Of a stretch of 7,698 nt of DNA, positions 6,532-7,698 are shown in pieces. This DNA is from Thermoanaerobaculia bacterium (GTDB lineage Bacteria > Acidobacteriota > Thermoanaerobaculia > Gp7-AA8). The notes below the pieces were generated by a model. It saw only the letters and a list, made by a program, of their open reading frames with translations. It was not told the DNA's origin and searched no databases. The stretch lies in the NCBI GenBank assembly GCA_023700825.1, contig JAMPYE010000198.1, forward strand, positions 1 through 7,698, read 5' to 3'. The number at the start of each line of letters is the position of its first letter. Positions within the stretch are counted from its first letter, which is position 1. The position numbers and the translations under genes are program-made.

Positions 6532-6550
6532 ACGGAATCCACCATTCCGT
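6532..6550. repeat. Small perfect hairpin ACGGAAT-CCACC-ATTCCGT
   Basis: A 7-bp perfect stem with a 5-nt loop, about 150 bases upstream of the VIT/VWA start. It has no T-run on either side. It could be an operator-like inverted repeat, a weak terminator of the gene at 6667, or chance. Confidence 0.5.
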
Positions 6551-6666
6551 GAAATGGCGTGCAGAAAAATGGAAGCTGTGCCTGCGGGATCGGTGGCGCG
6601 TGACGCTTCGAGGCGGAGGGTTTTCAGGAATGTCACGAACGCCGCGATCGACCTGACCCGCAGCCG

Positions 6667-7353
6667 TCACTCATTCGCGCGAGCCAGAAGGTCGCCTAAC
6701 GCGTCGAGCCGCTCGCCCCAGTACGCTTTCAACCGCGTCGCGTCTTCCTTCGTCGCGAGTTTCGTGTGCTGCACCTGCACGCTGCTCTTCGCGTCGCCTT
6801 TCGACGTGAACCAGAGCTCGACGGAGGTCCCGTCCCCCCAGGTGATGCGCATCGACCGCTCCGCCGTCGCCTTGCGCACGGAGAGCTTCGCGTCGGGAAG
6901 CCAGCGTGCGCGCTTCTTCGCGTCGGCCCACGCTGCGTAGAGCGCGGCAAGCGGAACCGGGTAGGTGCGGCTCTTCGCGGCCTCCCACGCTCCGGCGCGG
7001 CGCTGGCCGATCGCGCGCAGGCCGCGGATCCGCTCGTAGCCGACGGTCACGGTCTGGCCCCACCAGTCGCCGGCGCCGAACTCGTCGTGGACTCGCCGCG
7101 CGATGTCGCGGTGTGACATCGTCGCCGCGCCGATCGCGTCGAGCTCGCGCACCCACTCGCCCCAGTCGCGGCCCGTCTTCGCCTTGACCGCATCATCGCT
7201 CATGCCGGCGAGCGTCGCGTACTCCGGCGCGGCTGGCGTGACGGCCTTCTTCGGTTTCTCTCGTATCGTCTGGAGCCTGGCAGTCGTGTACGCCTCGCCC
7301 GTCTTCTGCATGCGCGCACGAACGACGCGCTTGAGGTCTTTCTGCTTCGTCAT
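6667..7353 (-). CDS. DUF4287-like plus AHSA1/SRPBCC-domain protein
   Basis: 228 residues, no signal peptide or membrane segment, so cytoplasmic. The N-terminus (M-T-K-Q-K-D-L-K-R-V-V-R-A-R-M, then G-E-A-Y-T-T-A-R) is a basic helical motif I have seen at the start of similar small proteins. Residues about 50-115 are helical, with K-T-G-R-D-W-G-E-W, S-H-R-D-I-A and W-W-G-Q-T-V-T-V-G-Y-E-R, similar to DUF4287-type modules. Residues about 128-222 look like an AHSA1/SRPBCC (START-like) fold: P-L-A-A-L-Y-A-A-W, R-W-L-P, R-I-T-W-G-D-G-T, K-L-A, and a final W-G-E-R-L-D-A-L helix. Such folds bind hydrophobic ligands or client proteins; the actual partner is unknown. The start at 7353 is preferred because AAGGAG lies 8 nt before it; an alternative ATG at 7380, also with a purine-rich GGGAG upstream, would add nine residues. 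The 281-nt gap to the next gene argues against tight co-transcription. Confidence 0.85.
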   Translation of the reverse strand: MTKQKDLKRVVRARMQKTGEAYTTARLQTIREKPKKAVTPAAPEYATLAGMSDDAVKAKTGRDWGEWVRELDAIGAATMSHRDIARRVHDEFGAGDWWGQTVTVGYERIRGLRAIGQRRAGAWEAAKSRTYPVPLAALYAAWADAKKRARWLPDAKLSVRKATAERSMRITWGDGTSVELWFTSKGDAKSSVQVQHTKLATKEDATRLKAYWGERLDALGDLLARANE

Positions 7354-7361
7354 CGCGAACT

Positions 7362-7367
7362 CTCCTT
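7362..7367 (-). promoter_or_regulatory. Ribosome binding site of the SRPBCC gene
   Basis: AAGGAG on the minus strand, 8 nt before the ATG at 7353. It supports this start over the in-frame ATG at 7380. Confidence 0.65.
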
Positions 7368-7523
7368 CGTCTCGAGCCATGGGCGTCACTCCCCAGCAGT
7401 CATGCCCGCGGCGAATCGAAGGCTTCGCTCGACCGATCCGGGAGTATGCCCCCCTTTGCCTCGCGTCGGGCCTTCGCTGGGGAAAGGCCTCTGAGGTTCG
7501 GCGCGGATCAGGCGCCGTAAACC

Positions 7524-7552
7524 AATGTAGGACGCGATGGAGGGGATGGCAA
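7524..7552 (-). promoter_or_regulatory. Possible sigma-70 type promoter of the SRPBCC gene
   Basis: On the minus strand TTGCCA (complement of 7547-7552) and TACATT (complement of 7524-7529) are separated by exactly 17 nt. Matches to consensus are 5 of 6 and 4 of 6. Transcription would start near 7517, giving a leader of roughly 160 nt. The rest of 7354-7568 shows no gene and no strong structure. Confidence 0.42.
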
Positions 7553-7568
7553 GAGAGGGGCGCGACGC

Positions 7569-7698
7569 AGGTCAAAGGTCATAGGTCATAGGTCAAAGCA
7601 GGCAGCGATCAGCGCAGATTTCGCGTTTCGCGCGAGTCGGCAAAGCGCCGGCGCACTCAGCGGGAGCCGCCTGCATGCCTTCTGCCTGCTATGACCTC
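7569..7698. repeat. Second inverted-arm 7-bp repeat element, cut by the window edge
   Basis: Left arm: AGGTCAA, AGGTCAT, AGGTCAT, AGGTCAA, AGCAGGC (7569-7603). The complement of 7684-7697 reads AGGTCAT, AGCAGGC, so a right arm has begun and continues past the window. The unit is AGGTCAN here instead of AGGCGAN, yet the order of final bases (A, T, then A or T) and the closing AGCAGGC are the same as in the element at 549-583. Between the arms there is a perfect 10-bp palindrome GCGCCGGCGC (7645-7654). The stretch between the arms has no visible similarity to the one at 612-692. Confidence 0.75.

Larger units (their letters stand above)
6386..6666. other. Gap upstream of the VIT/VWA gene, no gene seen
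   Basis: This 281-base gap lies between two genes read in the same (minus) direction. It is less GC-rich around 6445-6475, where I would look for the promoter of the VIT/VWA gene, but I find no convincing -35/-10 pair. A compact hairpin is present at 6532-6550. After the stop of the gene at 6667 I see no stem with a T-run. No open frame here looks like a gene, and none of the window's large repeat families is present. Confidence 0.6.

Noticed and set aside
6599..6637. Inverted repeat CGTGAC / GTCACG after the SRPBCC gene
   Set aside because: Only 6 bp with a 27-nt loop and no T-run; expected by chance.
7354..7575. N-terminal extension of the SRPBCC protein up to 7575
   Set aside because: The added residues are Arg/Pro-rich with no recognisable motif and would begin inside the heptad repeat; the frame is open only because of GC content.

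Overview
High-GC bacterial DNA. The strongest lineage hint is the 1230-aa protein: carboxypeptidase-regulatory-like domains followed by linkers of the type E-x-ITV-x-AAxP, which I associate with TonB-dependent receptors of Acidobacteriota. An acidobacterial source (possibly Thermoanaerobaculia or Vicinamibacteria type) is therefore an inference; there is no rRNA or marker gene here to settle it.

Layout. Positions 3-2511 (+) hold the end of a three-gene ABC exporter of the DevBCA/MacAB type: the C-terminal part of an FtsX-like permease, a complete ATPase, and a HlyD/MacA-like membrane-fusion protein. The permease lets the ATPase drive substrate movement or mechanotransmission, and the adaptor would link the inner-membrane pump to an outer-membrane channel, which is not encoded here. 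Convergent to this, 2693-6385 (-) encodes a large secreted protein with VIT, VWA, two carboxypeptidase-regulatory-like domains, TPR-like helices and a DUF2135-like C-terminus. Upstream of it on the same strand, 6667-7353 (-) encodes a 228-aa protein with a DUF4287-like helical part and an AHSA1/SRPBCC domain, probably with its own promoter near 7524-7552.

The least ordinary part of the window is between the genes. Both gaps inside the exporter operon, the convergent gap and the right edge each carry structured repeats, of at least three families: (1) 7-bp tandem repeats AGGNNAN, usually ending in AGCAGGC or GATGAGC, arranged as inverted arms and starting at or inside stop codons; (2) a 116-bp four-hairpin element with a compensated base pair between its two outer hairpins; (3) a 14-bp perfect hairpin with an 11-nt TCGCTTCGCTC loop. 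The heptad array at 2482-2509 actually encodes the last residues and the stop of the fusion protein. Only the gap 6386-6666 lacks a large repeat.

I see no transposase, tRNA, rRNA, CRISPR array, prophage gene or defence gene. The candidates for something undescribed are the heptad-repeat family and its relation to stop codons, and the unusual domain chain of the VIT/VWA protein.
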